Below are positions 1 through 11,439 of a DNA stretch of 64,000 nt, one piece after another. The position numbers and the translations under genes were made by a program. Each line of letters starts with the position of its first letter. The first letter of the stretch is position 1. The notes below the pieces were generated by a model that saw only the letters and a program-made list of their open reading frames with translations, was not told the origin of the DNA and searched no databases. Origin of the DNA: Pteria penguin (Eukaryota; Mollusca; Bivalvia; Pterioida; Pteriidae); the NCBI GenBank assembly GCA_035048485.1, contig CM068590.1, positions 11,888,494 through 11,952,493 of the forward strand. The letters run 5' to 3'.

Positions 1-540
1 AACATGTAATATGATTGTTTAAATAATAATTACAATTTAAATAAATGCCATGATAATTTTGTTCTACCGTATTCCTGCAACACAAAGTCATCATAAGGGT
101 TCAACTGGTTATTAGTTACAGGCGTGTCCGGGTTTTTTTAGCGATTTTAATGGTTTTTCAATGAAACATATAACTCTCATATTCTTCATTTCCAGCAGTA
201 TTAAATTTATAATAACCTCAAATTAACAATATTAATCGCACTATTAAGAGATTATAGTTATGGATGTTATGTTTCAAAGTAAATCTGGATTTAATATGTG
301 AAAACAATTATTGATCCATCTTTATTCACGCATAACTTCAATAAACAATAAAAATAATTTATTTCTCAAGGAACTTGATATTTAATTGTTTTCCGATATA
401 AATGAAAATAGCCCTTATGTAGTTAAAGTTTTATATGCAACAAATTAAATTTGAGAATACTCCGTAGTTAGACAGTCACGACCCAAGATTTCGTAATGTA
501 ATCAACTTTTATTTAATTAACATAATTTTAACAAATTTAG
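1..540. repeat. Dispersed duplication, copy 1 of 2
   Basis: This AT-rich block matches 4189-4745 in direct orientation. The match begins at AACATGNAATATGATT and runs through long shared words such as TTTGTTCTACCGTATTCCTG and GTTATTAGTTACAGGCGTGT, with small indels. Copy spacing is about 4.19 kb. No open frame is shared by the two copies, so I read this as non-coding duplicated DNA. Confidence 0.75.
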
Positions 541-1019
541 GCTTATACTAAATTTGTTTCCTTTGTGGTGCAAATTCTGTTATGGAGGTTAGGTGCAACC
601 TCACCGACTAATTGTTGAAGTCCACCATTCACAATGACTTTTTTCTGAGGGCTAGGCGACTTAAGACTAGGCTGATTTAAGAATTTTACACTACACGGAT
701 TGATTTCTCCCGCATACGGCGTATTCATATCTCAGTTAATACGTTATTCCAGAGCATGTTCAAATTACAATGACTTTGTTCTGAGGGCTAGACGACTTTC
801 AGTTAAGCTGCTCAACTAGGGTTATATATGTGCTAGACTAGCAACGTCACTGGGGAAGTTCTACGGTCGTTACGAGACTCTTATTACTCCATATGATATC
901 TCGTTATCCAGACTTTTAAATAATATTCTGGACTGAGACCGATTCCGATCATTTTACACAGATTTGACACCTTCTATACTAAAAGGTTACCTACTTCGAC
1001 TTCTCCATATATAGATACA

Positions 1020-1260
1020 TATGGAATTTACACGATTTGACTCTTTCTACTGGGTATATGTGACGGGTGTTTCTAGCAAGCAAGAGATGCTCACTCTCCC
1101 CGGGCACCTGATCTCACTCCATCACAGGGGGTTCACATATGCTCTTCAAGTAGACATATTTTGTTATTTTCCAATTGTTTTTCATTTTCACTGATTTTGT
1201 ATGTCCTTTGGTTTCATGATTTTTGGACTTGTGGTTTGGATTTATCCATCATCACAGGAT
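1020..1260 (+). repeat. Family P dispersed repeat fragment
   Basis: This segment is nearly the same as 21590-21825 (shared words include ACACGATTTGACTCTTTCTA and CTCTTCAAGTAGACAT). It carries the core GAGATGCTCACTCTCCC-CGGGCACCTG, whose translation contains GDAHSPGHL. The same core recurs at 6.1-6.4, 11.8-12.1, 39.3 and 41.4-41.7 kb. Because two copies bracket a Penelope-like relic, the family may be the end region of that retroelement, but that link is inference. Confidence 0.65.
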
Positions 1261-1269
1261 TGAAAAAAA

Positions 1270-1941
1270 GATTTTAACAAACTTTGAATTTAGGAAAAAA
1301 TCCTTGGTGGGAACCAAATTGTATGATTATATTTCTTTTCACAATAGTGTTTCGGTGCACATCTGTACTTAAGTGTATGATTAATTTCTATTTAGGAATA
1401 GTGTTTCAGTGCACATTTACGCTTAAAAATATTACATTTGAAATTATATTATTCTACTATATTAAATTTTTTTCGATAACCTTAATCCTAAACTTTTGAA
1501 TATGCCCTACCGTTAAAAAATATAATTGTTTAAAGTTTTAGGGTTTACTGTTTTATCGTATAACATTTACAAAACATCTGTTGCATATCTGTACCACAGC
1601 AGACAAGGAAGTTTTTTCAAGTATTTTTCCTATCACAACATTCAGTTTCATTCTTTTTATCGGTTTTGGAGTTTTCTTACAAAGTATGCATTGAAAAATC
1701 CGTCCCTTTCCGGGCATTCTTTAATAAAGGAAAATAATAATATGCCAACACTATTCATAGTATTTTGTACGCTTCTAAGTAAATCTATTTGAAACGGACA
1801 TAAGTATATGGCGTGTTTGATGAGTAAATAAAAGTATGAATATCACAAAACAGAAACATATATTTCTATTTAACTTCTGTAACAAAATAAAATTTATTGA
1901 ATTAGCATCCTCCAGCTCTCTCTCTCTCTCAATTCCTCCCC

Positions 1942-1991
<50 letters not shown>

Positions 1992-2040
1992 CTCTCCAAT
2001 GATCTTTATTTCTGGCAAAACATTTTAGTTTTTTAGTAAG
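1270..2040. repeat. Diverged tandem unit, copy A of 4
   Basis: This is the first of four related blocks (A 1270-2040, B 2205-2900, C 4830-5180, D 5270-5690). Each carries the same order of words: a GATCTGTACCA...CACATAAGGAA stretch, a TTTCATTCTTTC stretch, a TTCCTTACAGAGTATGCATTGATAGA stretch and a CCGTCCCTTTCCGGGCATTCT stretch. Reading frames in the copies are not kept in phase, so this is taken as repeat DNA rather than exons. Confidence 0.7.
1916..1988. repeat. CT microsatellite
   Basis: This is an interrupted (CT)n tract of about 70 bp. It creates spurious Leu/Ser-rich and Arg/Glu-rich frames on the two strands. Confidence 0.95.
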
Positions 2041-2204
2041 TTTTAATGATTTTAATAATGAATGTAACCAATTCTGATTTGATTAACTTGATATTAACCG
2101 ATTTTTGTATAACATAAATTTGTTCCTATGTGGTGCAAATTATATCATGGAGGTTAGTTGAACCTGACTGACAAATAATTCAAGTCTATTATTCACAAAA
2201 TAGA

Positions 2205-2900
2205 ACAAGATTTCAACAAACTTTAGATTTAGAAATAAGTCTTTCGCGGATATCAAATGGTTTCATTAATTTAGTTTTAGCAATTATGTTTCTGTGTAAA
2301 CCTAACCTGTGCTTTGAAATATTACATTTGGGATTATAAAAGATATGGCGTTCAATTATTTAAAAGTGGATGAAAGTTATCATATTTGATGTAAATTATC
2401 AAAATGGATAGTTTTTCCATAATCTAAATCCTACACGTTTAAGATACGCCATACCTACAGACAAGCAAAAAGGTAATTGTGTCATGTTTTCGGGATCACT
2501 CTTTTATCTTACAACATTTATGTAGCCATGTTGCAGATCTGTACTATGGCACATAAGGAAGATTTTTTCAATTATTTTTCCTGTCTCATCATTGAATTTC
2601 ATTCTTTCTTTTGATTTTGATGTTTCTTACAGAGAAATGCATTGATAGAAGATCCGTCCCTTTCCGGACATTCTGTAAGCTAGGACAATAATACTATGTC
2701 TATGTATGTCATGGTATTGTGTAGGCTTCTAAGTAAACGTCAGTACATAACAAACAAAGCAACATTTATTAAAAATATTAAACAGGCACCCCCCTATTTC
2801 TCTCTCATTTTCTATCTTTGTCTGTCTGTCTGTCTCTTTCTTTCTGTCTCTTTCCGAACATCTTTATTTTTTCTGGCATTATATCTTAGTTTTGGAGTAA
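2205..2900. repeat. Diverged tandem unit, copy B of 4
   Basis: This is the second copy of the block described at 1270-2040. It ends in a short CTGT-rich tract (2817-2850). The copy also carries the upstream word GTGGTGCAAATT...ATGGAGGTTAG, which occurs again near 570-590. Confidence 0.65.
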
Positions 2901-3059
2901 GGTTGAGTGATTTTAGTTCTTCTATATATTAATTGATATAATAATACGTACATGGATTGGAAACAGTTTTATCGTGGATATTCTACATTTCACTGACTCC
3001 GAATGTCCGAATGCGACAAAGAGGAAAATGCCTTGTCCTAATTGTGATTTAACTATATT

Positions 3060-3360
3060 TTTCCTGGTGATATGATTGATTGATTGAACTTTGTTTAAAG
3101 TCACACCACGAATATTGCACGTATATGGTGACGGCATCTGTCAGATGCGGGGCATACAAATTTTGACCTTTGCAACGGACCCACCCGAAGCAGTGAGGAA
3201 TCATTAACATGCCATGCATACAAAGACACGGGACCTCGGTTTTTACCATCTCATCCGAAAGACAAAGCACCGGCATGACCAGAGAGGGACTCGAACTCCG
3301 GCCTCTAGATCAGGAGACAAGCGCTATTACCACTAGGTCACGCCGGCTTTCCTGGTGATA
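3060..3360 (-). mobile_element. tRNA-derived SINE, full length, with 13-bp target-site duplication
   Basis: Read on the minus strand, the element starts at 3347 with GCCGGCGTGACCTAGTGG and has a pol III B box (GAGTTCGAGTCC). A unique body with CACTGCTTCGGGTGGGTCCG follows, and the tail is ATTCGTGGTGTGACTTTAAA plus (ATCA)n. It is flanked by a perfect 13-bp direct repeat, TTTCCTGGTGATA, at 3060-3072 and 3348-3360. This is direct evidence of insertion by retrotransposition. It belongs to the same family as 56343-56607 and 59670-59945. The family may correspond to a known molluscan V-SINE-type element, but I cannot check that here. Confidence 0.93.
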
Positions 3361-4188
3361 CATGAGTGGTTTTCATTTACATGCATTTAGTTTGCAAGTT
3401 TCCCAATATATCCATATATTACGTTTTTGAAAACAGCTAAACAATAATCAATTATTACGTCATTACTTATATGTATGTCTTCTGCATGTCACTTAATCAT
3501 GCACAAAATTGATGGCCCATTACGGCTCAGGTGAAAAAAAGAATAACAAAAAAAGAACATAATAATAAAATAAATAGATAAATAAAAACAAAAATCTGTA
3601 AAATTGCCAAAAACTTAAAACAATAGATATTTTAATTAGATACGAAGCTTAATACATAAAAACAATTCTTTTTTTAACTTCCGTAACAATTTGTTAATGC
3701 CTACACAACGCATTTACAGATACAGTAGGAGTTATTTCTACAAATAATTTAATTTTCTTGTTACCGCTTGAAAGAAATGTATACTATGAATATATATGAT
3801 TTTTCTTTACTTAAATTTTCTTGGTTACAGATTATATCGAATTGAAAGCTCTGGGGAAGCCAATGGCCACACTTAAATAAAGGTTATGGCTGTCCATTCA
3901 TGAAACTTTTATGAATTATCCTGACAGAGTTTGCTAAATGAAAACGGTAAAAAAGTGAACAAAAGTTTTTGCATTTCGATTCGTATGTTTTGCAACACAG
4001 CGAAAATTTTAATTCAAGGCTCAGATGTTTGGTTAAAATTTTAAATACACAATAACTATTTAAACAGCGATATATTTAAGAAATGAAAACCTGCATTCAA
4101 AGTTATAGATTTGAAACCTCCGTAACATTTCAATGGACTTTAAGTTATGGGATAACACTATACAAGATCACTGCAAATCGATACCAGA
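3361..4188. other. Gene-free AT-rich stretch
   Basis: I see no coding signal, no repeat shared with the rest of the window and no RNA-like structure here. A-rich runs are present at 3530-3600. Confidence 0.5.
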
Positions 4189-4745
4189 ACATGAAATATG
4201 ATTTAGTTTAAATAATAATTACAATTTAAACAAATACCATGATAATTTTGTTCTACCGTATTCCTGCAACACAAAGTCATTTTGAAGATTCAGCTGGTTA
4301 TTAGTTACAGGCGTGTCCGTTTTTTCAGCGATGTTGATGATTTTTCAATCACACGTATTTTCATTTTCTCATATTCTTCATTTCCAACAGTGTTAACTTT
4401 ACAATAACTTCAAAATAACAACATTAATCGCACTACTAAGAGATTATAGTTACGTTTCAAAGGAAACTCTGGATTTAATATGTGCAAACAATTATGGACC
4501 CATCTTTATGCATGCATAACTTAAATAAATATAGCGTGTCTATTTCACGAAGAACTTGATATTTAAGGGTTTTACATTGTAACTGAGGATAACCTTTATC
4601 TAGATTAGAGTTTTCTTTGTGCCAAATCATAATTGACAGTATTCAATGGTAGGACTCTAAACAGATAAAACAGTCGATCCTTGTAACTCAAGACATCGCA
4701 ATTGTATTCAATTTCAATTTAATTCACTTATTAACAGATTTATGT
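4189..4745. repeat. Dispersed duplication, copy 2 of 2
   Basis: This block is homologous to 1-540 in the same orientation (see that entry). It leads directly into copies C and D of the diverged tandem unit. Confidence 0.75.
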
Positions 4746-4829
4746 ATATATAATTCTGTATGACTTATGTATATATGATTTTGTATTATTTATGCATATA
4801 TAATTTGAGATTATAAAAAGTATAATGTT

Positions 4830-5690
4830 TATTTATTAACAAAAATTCATATAAGTAATCGTACTTGCTGTAAATTTTCAAATGGATAAGTTTTTCAATA
4901 AATTTGATCTCAAAGTTTAACAAAAGACCCTACCAACAGTAAAAATTCGTAATTTGTTCTTTTTTTGAAAACTTATAACATTTATTCATATATGAACTGC
5001 AGATTTGTACCAGGGCACATAAAAAGATTTTTTTTTTCAAGGATTTTTTTCTGAAACATCATTGTCTTTCATTCTTTCTTTCGGGTTTAGATGTTTCTTA
5101 CACAGTATGCATTGATATAGTCGTCCTTTCAGAACAACCAGGAAGCTAGAAAATTAATATATGTCAACACTTTGACCGAAGATTTCGAAACTGTAATCAA
5201 TTATGATTTAATTTATTGAAACAAATTTATGTATATATATTTTATATGATTCATATAATTTGAAATCATTGAAAATATTAGCTTATCTATTAAAAATGCA
5301 TGTAAGTAATCGTATTCTATGTTAATTATTAAATGGATCAAATGGAAAAGATTTTCTATGACGTTGATCTTAAAAGTTTGAAATAGACCGTACCGACAAG
5401 AGAAAATCGTAATGTGGTTTGCTGTTTTATCTCATTTATGCACGCATTGCTGCAGATCTGTACCAGGGCACATAAGGAATTTTTTCAAGTACTTTTCCTG
5501 TCTCATCATTGGCTTTCATTCTTTCTTTCGTTTTGGATGTTCCTTACAGAGTATGCATTGATAGAACTTCCGTCTCTTTCCGGGCATTCTGGCAGCTAGG
5601 ACAATATAATATTTCAACACTATTCACAGTATTTTGTACTCTTCTAAACCTACTTGAAACAGACTCTAGTACATCTCATATTTAATGAGT
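4830..5690. repeat. Diverged tandem unit, copies C and D
   Basis: Two further copies of the unit seen at 1270-2040 and 2205-2900 lie head to tail here. The common GTACCAGGGCACATAA word is at about 5010 and 5460. The CATTGATA...CGTC...TTTC word is at about 5110 and 5555. Copy C is shorter and more degenerate. Confidence 0.65.
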
Positions 5691-5929
5691 AAATAAAATT
5701 ATGAATATAACAAGACAAAATCAGGGGACACTTACTCCCCCGGTACACTTACTCCTCCTGGGCGCCTGGTTTCACCTCGATTTTATTTGTCTGAATATGA
5801 CACTTACACGATATTGTCCTTTCATTCCATTGACCATGAGATATGCTTTACCCTTTGGTACTTCTTTGTTTTTTACTTCTATAACAAAAACAAAATTCAT
5901 TAAAATGGAATCCTCTCCATAAGCGGATC

Positions 5930-6000
5930 TAGGAATTTTTCAAAAGGGGGTGGGGTGGGGTTTGAACATTTTCAAGTTGGGAGGGGGGAATAATTGCAAT
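5930..6000. repeat. G-rich low-complexity tract
   Basis: A run of GGGGTGGGGTGGGG and nearby G blocks lies just downstream of the short non-coding frames at 5.7-5.9 kb. It could form G-quadruplex structure on the plus strand. Confidence 0.5.
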
Positions 6001-6079
6001 GCATTGCATATTACTATACAAATCTACTGCATATACAGGTGCATAATTAAAAGTGGGAGATCTGACTAGTTCATGTGAA

Positions 6080-6390
6080 ACTGTAAATGTAAAATACGAA
6101 AGTAATTGGTGTCACATGACTATGGCACTAACAAAAATGTATCACAGTGGACATTCACGGACCCCTGAAATTCAGAGGTGAGACCAATTACCCGGGAGAA
6201 GTGAGCGTCTCCTGTTTGGCTAGCCACACCCGCCGTGAATGTCCTGAAGTACAGACGAAACAAATATAATTCAGCACTGCATCCATACATGAATGTAAAC
6301 AAACACTGTGTAGAAAGTACCACAGCCACACAATATCAGGAAAAAGGGTATAATAACACTGAAGTCCAACCTTCCGCGGGGAACTTATTT
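6080..6390 (-). repeat. Family P dispersed repeat
   Basis: On the minus strand this reads CATTCACGGCGGGTGTGGCT, then a GGAGACGCTCACTTC core, then GGGGTCCGTGAATGTCCACT. It closely matches 11820-12125 (plus) and 41390-41680 (minus). The core translates to GVASQTGDAHF. The copy is not flanked by any visible coding sequence. Confidence 0.75.
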
Positions 6391-6832
6391 ACGAGAAACA
6401 AACCCAAGATTGTATTTGTCAGCCCGATCGTTTACAAATGTGACCGCCCTGTCCTCTGACTGGGTGACACATGTTCAATTGTTCCTCCATCATCACTCTA
6501 GTGAGCGCCAAATTGTGTTCATGGCGTTCAGGTGAGCGATTTATGCCCACTTGGGCCTCTTGTTTCCAATCCACTCAAACATTTTACAAATTAAATACAA
6601 ATATCGGGAATTTCATTATTGGATCATGTATTATGCTGGTAAATTTTCCAATCTGAAACGAAAAAACACATAACAGCCGACAGACAAAACGATTTCAAAG
6701 CTTTTAGCACCTTGTTCGAAAACGATGCAAAAGCTGTTTACTTTCATTATTCTTTTCAAGTCATTTTTACGCTGAGCAACCGACTCTATGACGTTATAGA
6801 CGCGCCATAAGGCCTAGCAATGAGTCATTATT

Positions 6833-6905
6833 GGAGAGGAGGAGGGGTGTAGAGAAAAAAGAGAAGAGGAAAAGGGGAAAGGGGGAAAAGGGTGCTAGGG
6901 CAAAG
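6833..6905 (+). repeat. Polypurine tract
   Basis: About 70 bases here are almost entirely A and G (GGAGAGGAGGAGGGG, then GAGAAGAGGAAAAGGGG). This composition is able to form triplex (H-) DNA. No gene is attached. Confidence 0.7.
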
Positions 6906-7143
6906 ACGCATTGAACAACACCCCTCCCCCATTTCTTTTTCACTCCAAGGACTCCTCCGACTAATCATCTATAAAATAGATCTGGGAAATTATTTTACCT
7001 GCAAGAAATATTGATATGCAGTAATATAAGCGACTGACATCGCTTGGAACATCTCTTCAAAAGAGCGGCAGCAAGCTCGTCGGTTGCATGTATATCAGGA
7101 CGCCGCCGAGGTACATGTTTACTTAGCTCCCTGTGCAACTTAA

Positions 7144-7305
7144 TACATGATATAAGTGGCCCAAGACCCGACATGCAACTCTTTGCCGGGATTTTTATTT
7201 TGACGTCATTTCTTAAATTGTGACATTACTATTTAGTTCTTTAAGTCAAAATGAAAACCCCGGTACAATGTTACATGTCGGGTCTTGGGCCATCTTTATC
7301 ATGTA
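7144..7305. repeat. Foldback (MITE-like) hairpin
   Basis: Arms TGGCCCAAGACCCGACATG (7157-7175) and CATGTCGGGTCTTGGGCCA (7274-7292) are perfect inverse complements. Imperfect pairing continues outward (ACATGATATAAG against TCTTTATCATGT). It also continues inward (TGCCGGGATTTTTATTTTGAC against GTCAAAATGAAAACCCCGGT). Almost the whole 160 bp can fold on itself, as in non-autonomous DNA elements. A TGACGTCA palindrome sits in the left arm (7201-7208). Confidence 0.75.
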
Positions 7306-7499
7306 AAATATGAATCGTCTGAGATTGCAAATAGACTTCGCCGTTATTAACTGCGATCCTAATGCTAAGGGAGGAAATAAAACGTATTCCCAGAAAAATG
7401 ATGAAACGTTGTTTTGGCGTCATAATGTTGCTAATGTTCAAAAGTCGTTTCTAACTTATAATACAAAAGCGCCGCCTAACGGACGGCGAAGCTAATTGT

Positions 7500-8075
7500 A
7501 CGTTTAGTTTATGCAAACTTCTTGAACTAAATCACGAACGGAAATTTTTCGCGTTGAATAAAAGTGGAACCGGTGACTTACATCAGATCCTGGCATCCAA
7601 AAACAAAAAAAAAAAAAAACCAAAATAAGTAAGACAGAGACTTATCGTTTGCATTAATCAGCTCTCTCTCTCTATCTCTCTCTCTCTCTCTCTCATTTTC
7701 TTGTTTCTCCTCTCCCTTTTCAGCCTGACCAAAAATAAAGGGGGGGGGTGCAACCCCCTATCCACCTCGCTAGATCCGCCAATGCTCTCTGTCTCTTTCA
7801 CCTGTCTCTCTCTCTGTCTTTGTTTGTCTGTCTGTCTGTCTGCCTCTCTATTCTCAAATATTTATATTCAGGAGTTTTTTTTACCATATTATCATTACGA
7901 TATGTAAACCAGAGTGTTCATATTTGCCCATAAATAACCATATTAGCATATACTACCGCGTGCTGGGCCAATCAAATGAAAAGAGGAATGGAGTGCTATA
8001 CAAATACAAATAACATGACTGTCCCATGTCCATATCACGCCATTGCTACATTGGCGATTTTTTTCAACTTTATTT
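7500..8075. other. Gene-free, simple-repeat-rich stretch
   Basis: This stretch holds a poly-A run (7600-7620), a CT tract (7661-7696) and a CTGT tract (7800-7845). The short frames here are made of repeats or low-complexity sequence and I see no gene. Confidence 0.6.
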
Positions 8076-8079
8076 ATTT

Positions 8080-8287
8080 TAAACGTTTAATATACATGTA
8101 CAAGTTAACAACTTATATAAATCTTGCTCGTTGGCACGGATCTTGGCACAAGGGTGCCGTTTGTGTGGGAGGAAACCATGGGAAGCCGGATGGTATCATC
8201 CTCACCATCTTATGGACCATAACAGGAATCGAACCCGGATTGCATTGGTGAGAATTGAGCGCGCTGTCGACTCCGCTACTTAGCCCC
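8080..8287 (-). mobile_element. tRNA-related SINE, second type
   Basis: On the minus strand the element begins GGGGCTAAGTAGCGGAGTCG and has a B box in CGGGTTCGATTCCTG. The body CTTCCCATGGTTTCCTCCCA is unlike the main SINE family in this window. I saw no clear target-site duplication. A single tRNA gene is less likely because the head does not fold into a full cloverleaf. Confidence 0.6.
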
Positions 8288-9980
8288 AAATTTCTCTTTA
8301 TTGTCCTTCACTATATAAAAAAGAATGCATTTAGTCTAATTTTCCCATAATGTCCATACATTATGTTATTGATATAAACATAAAATGGCGAATCTTACTG
8401 TAAAAGTAAAGTAAAGTAAAGTAAATCTAATCGCCTTTATCAGTGTAATAGACTAAAACATTTATTGTGAGGAATTTAAGGGTTATAAAAGTATGGTTAT
8501 GACGTCATAATTACGTTTTATTTTGGAGGAGGGGAGGGGAGGGGGAAATATTCTATTTCCTACCTTTAAATAGGATTGCAACAAATGATGGCGGAGCCTA
8601 TTAGATTATTTGAACTTTTCAATGTTTCGACTACGGTCAGTCTTTAAGTACAAGGTTCTTTTACCTCACGATTTCAAGATTTGACAAATCTATTGCGATT
8701 TTTCGGACATAAATTTGATACCCGCATAGTAATTCGTGGAAAATGGTCTTGCAAGAAGCCAACGATCGGAATTCACCCTCCCACGGTTCGTAAAAAGAGC
8801 AAGACATTCAGAAGATTTTTATTTGTTCTATTTGTAAAATATACGTTATTTGTTGGAGTTGCCGTATTTACAATGAAAATTTGTGTTTTGTGGAAGGGCG
8901 AATAGGATCCATTCTTGAGTGAAATCAAGTAAAATAACGGTATCTAGAACGATGTCTTAGAACATGCTCACGCGCTTTTACGTCACGAAAACGTAATTAC
9001 GTCAAAATGCATTGTGACGTCGAGAACTCCATGCGGTACTCCTTAGATACGTTACTTAATCTCGCACCTACCTATATGTAAAGAATCCAAAATGGTGGAC
9101 GATTTACATATCGTCACTGCGGTTACCGCAATTTTCCCTATCTCTTCCCATTCCTACTTCTTTCGCAATACACTTGAATATAGAATTACCAAATAAGGGA
9201 CGACAGAATTGTTTTGATATATTCAAAATTTTCGCCCCTAATTCCGATCCCTTAAACGTAAATAAGGCCGTCATCCCGTTTGTTTTGTTTTCTGTGTGTG
9301 TTTGTGTTTTCTCTTTTGTTTTAGTTTTTTTGGTGTTTTCATTTCGTCGGTTGGCGGCTAGGCCTGACTTGGGTCGCTTTTGGGAGCTTCGTCCTCCCAT
9401 GGCTGGCTCTTAGGTTACATTCCATGCTACTCCAGGTTCTAGTTATTTTTCAGATGTCAAAAGGCAAGTAAATAGAGCGATTTAACCGGATCTATATTAC
9501 TGAGTACAGTTTGAATATTCCCCTCTAGAAACGTAGATGTCGAGCGGAAGTAGGAAGATTCCGTGAGATCTCGTACTTAAATATTTTATCGGAAGCCAAA
9601 GAAAATAGAAGTACCTTGCTTCAGCTATGAACAAAATAAAATTGGACAATACGCCATTGCTTAGCACATCAGTGGCTGTTTAATAGACGATCGTGTACGA
9701 AAAAATGATTTGTTTATATACTTGAAGGTCTTGTCCATAAATTGTGTCGGCTATTTACACGATCGAGTTTTTTATTCAAAAATCCATGATTTCACTAAAA
9801 TAAGTATGAAAACTAAAACATATCGCCATGAACATATATATGTGCACATTGCATACCTTCCTCTATGGTGGTCTTATCAGCGGGATAAGATGGGGAAGGG
9901 GTCACCCTAAAAGTATCATTAGTGACTTCGGGTTGATATAGGTATCACTTATTACACAGAGTATAATAACAATATTTAAA
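8288..9980. other. Gene-free stretch
   Basis: A short (TAAAG)n run is present at 8400-8424 and a TGACGTCA palindrome near 8503, with a G-rich GGAGGAGGGGAGGGGAGGGG tract at 8524-8545. Frames of 60-98 codons overlap each other on opposite strands and show no domain features. Confidence 0.5.
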
Positions 9981-9984
9981 AATT

Positions 9985-10060
9985 GTCATCTCTGTTAGGA
10001 ATCGAACTCAGGACATTTGGTTTTGCAGCCCAAACAAGTGAGCTAAAAGGACTTTCCTCC
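9985..10060 (-). repeat. tRNA-like (SINE head) fragment
   Basis: The minus strand reads AGCTCACTTGTTTGGGCTGC, then a B box in GAGTTCGATTCC. No body or tail of a known family follows, so this is a fragment or a degenerate tRNA-like sequence. Confidence 0.4.
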
Positions 10061-11080
10061 AACCGTGTTAGTAACAAGCGATTGGACAAAGCTAACACCG
10101 GTGACACTTATAAATTATTTCTTCAATATTAGTTCGCTGTCTCATCCGTTGTACACAATGTAACTACCCCTTCCCCTTTCCCTCCAAATACCGGCCTATT
10201 GTGGGATACAAGCATAGTAGTAGATTCGTTACTGTTATACCTTATATAGAGAGAAGAAGTGAGTGAAACTAAAATCACTACAATCAATGATCTGGTAGTA
10301 TTCAAAATCTGGTGGAGGCAAAGTTTATTTCTTGATTGCATTTTACACCAAAACAAGTGTTAAAACTCATTCTAGTAAAATACTGAGATTGTAATTATGC
10401 TTAATACATTTCTTTACGCAAAGTTCTTAATTTGATTAATTTATAGAAGCAAATGAGTATTCATTTGATGAATATTGTTTGAATTGATGTATTTCAAGAG
10501 TTCTGTGTATGTTTTAAGTCAAAGTTAAATTATTTTGATTTTCCCGATTTGCCTACTGTTTGAGCCACCATGGCGTGCTGAAATGTAGCACTACTCCTCC
10601 CACTTGTGGAAAAATAGTTCATTTGATATTGTACAGTACACTTTGATTAAATTTTTATTGTTTTGATAGATATCATTTGTTGTTGAAATTAAGAAACTAT
10701 CGTTGAATTACTTAAGCAAGAGTTCGTATTAATTTATAAAAATTGAAAACATGATAGAAAATTAGCTTACGACTATTTCTCCCTTTATGACTTCGTCATT
10801 TATGCAGTTAAACGTTGGTTATGACACATTGTTTCTTGTTGATTGTATTTTCAGATCGGTTATACATTTACGTAGTTGAACAAAGTGTGAATTGTGAACT
10901 TGCAGTCTGAAGTATATGAGGTAAAATCTCTCCAACCTTCGTTGTGCAGTGCTAAATTATCGGTAAAATGATAAAATGATACCGTTGTCAAGGCTTTGTT
11001 GTGTTTGTAAAGAACCTACTGTTCAATACAAATAGTGTTTAGCGACTGCTGGTTTAAAAAAACAGGTTTATTGATATTCC
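10061..11080. other. Gene-free AT-rich stretch
   Basis: I see no coding exon, repeat match or structured RNA in this interval. Confidence 0.45.
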
Positions 11081-11130
11081 TCTGTCTGTCTGTCTGTCTG
11101 TATGTCTGTCTGTCTGTTTGTCTGTCTTTA
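11081..11130. repeat. CTGT tetranucleotide microsatellite
   Basis: About 12 units of CTGT are present with a few substitutions. This is the source of a spurious Cys/Leu/Ser-rich frame on the plus strand. Confidence 0.95.
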
Positions 11131-11224
11131 GCAAGAATGCCTTGTCTCGATTCCCAACAGAAGAGTTCTTTGTCATGTTCAGAATTTCTCAATTCATTGA
11201 TTGGCATATTTAAGATTTCACTCT

Positions 11225-11400
11225 TCCAATAGCAAGGGTGCTTTTCAAGTTAATGATCCTGCCCTCTAACGGTATGTAAAACACGATCCCTGACTTCTCA
11301 TTATGAGGGTGCTTTGAATGTTGTTTTTCCCCGTTAAATGTCGGTGTTATGTAGATTTCTACCAGTCTGCCACCAGTTTGTTCGTTAGAAACCCTGCAAA
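11225..11400 (+). repeat. Direct repeat shared with 15580-15750
   Basis: Shared words include AGCAAGGG-GC-TT, TCTCATTATGAGGGTGCTTT against TATCATTATGATGGTGCTTT, and ATTTCTACCAGTCTG against GTTTCTACCAGTCTG. The two copies lie on either side of the four-span membrane gene, 4.36 kb apart, in the same orientation. Confidence 0.6.
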
Positions 11401-11439
11401 CGAAGTTTTGGGATAATGTAGGAATCACACTGTCCGTTT

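Noticed and set aside
1526..1792. 88-codon ORF with a partner at 5414-5599 (shared LSGHS-type peptide)
   Set aside because: The similarity comes from the diverged tandem unit. The other two copies of the unit do not keep the frame.
6120..6329. 69-codon ORF containing GVASQTGDAHF
   Set aside because: The same core occurs in many family P copies with different frames and flanks, so it is repeat DNA. At best it is a decayed end of a retroelement.
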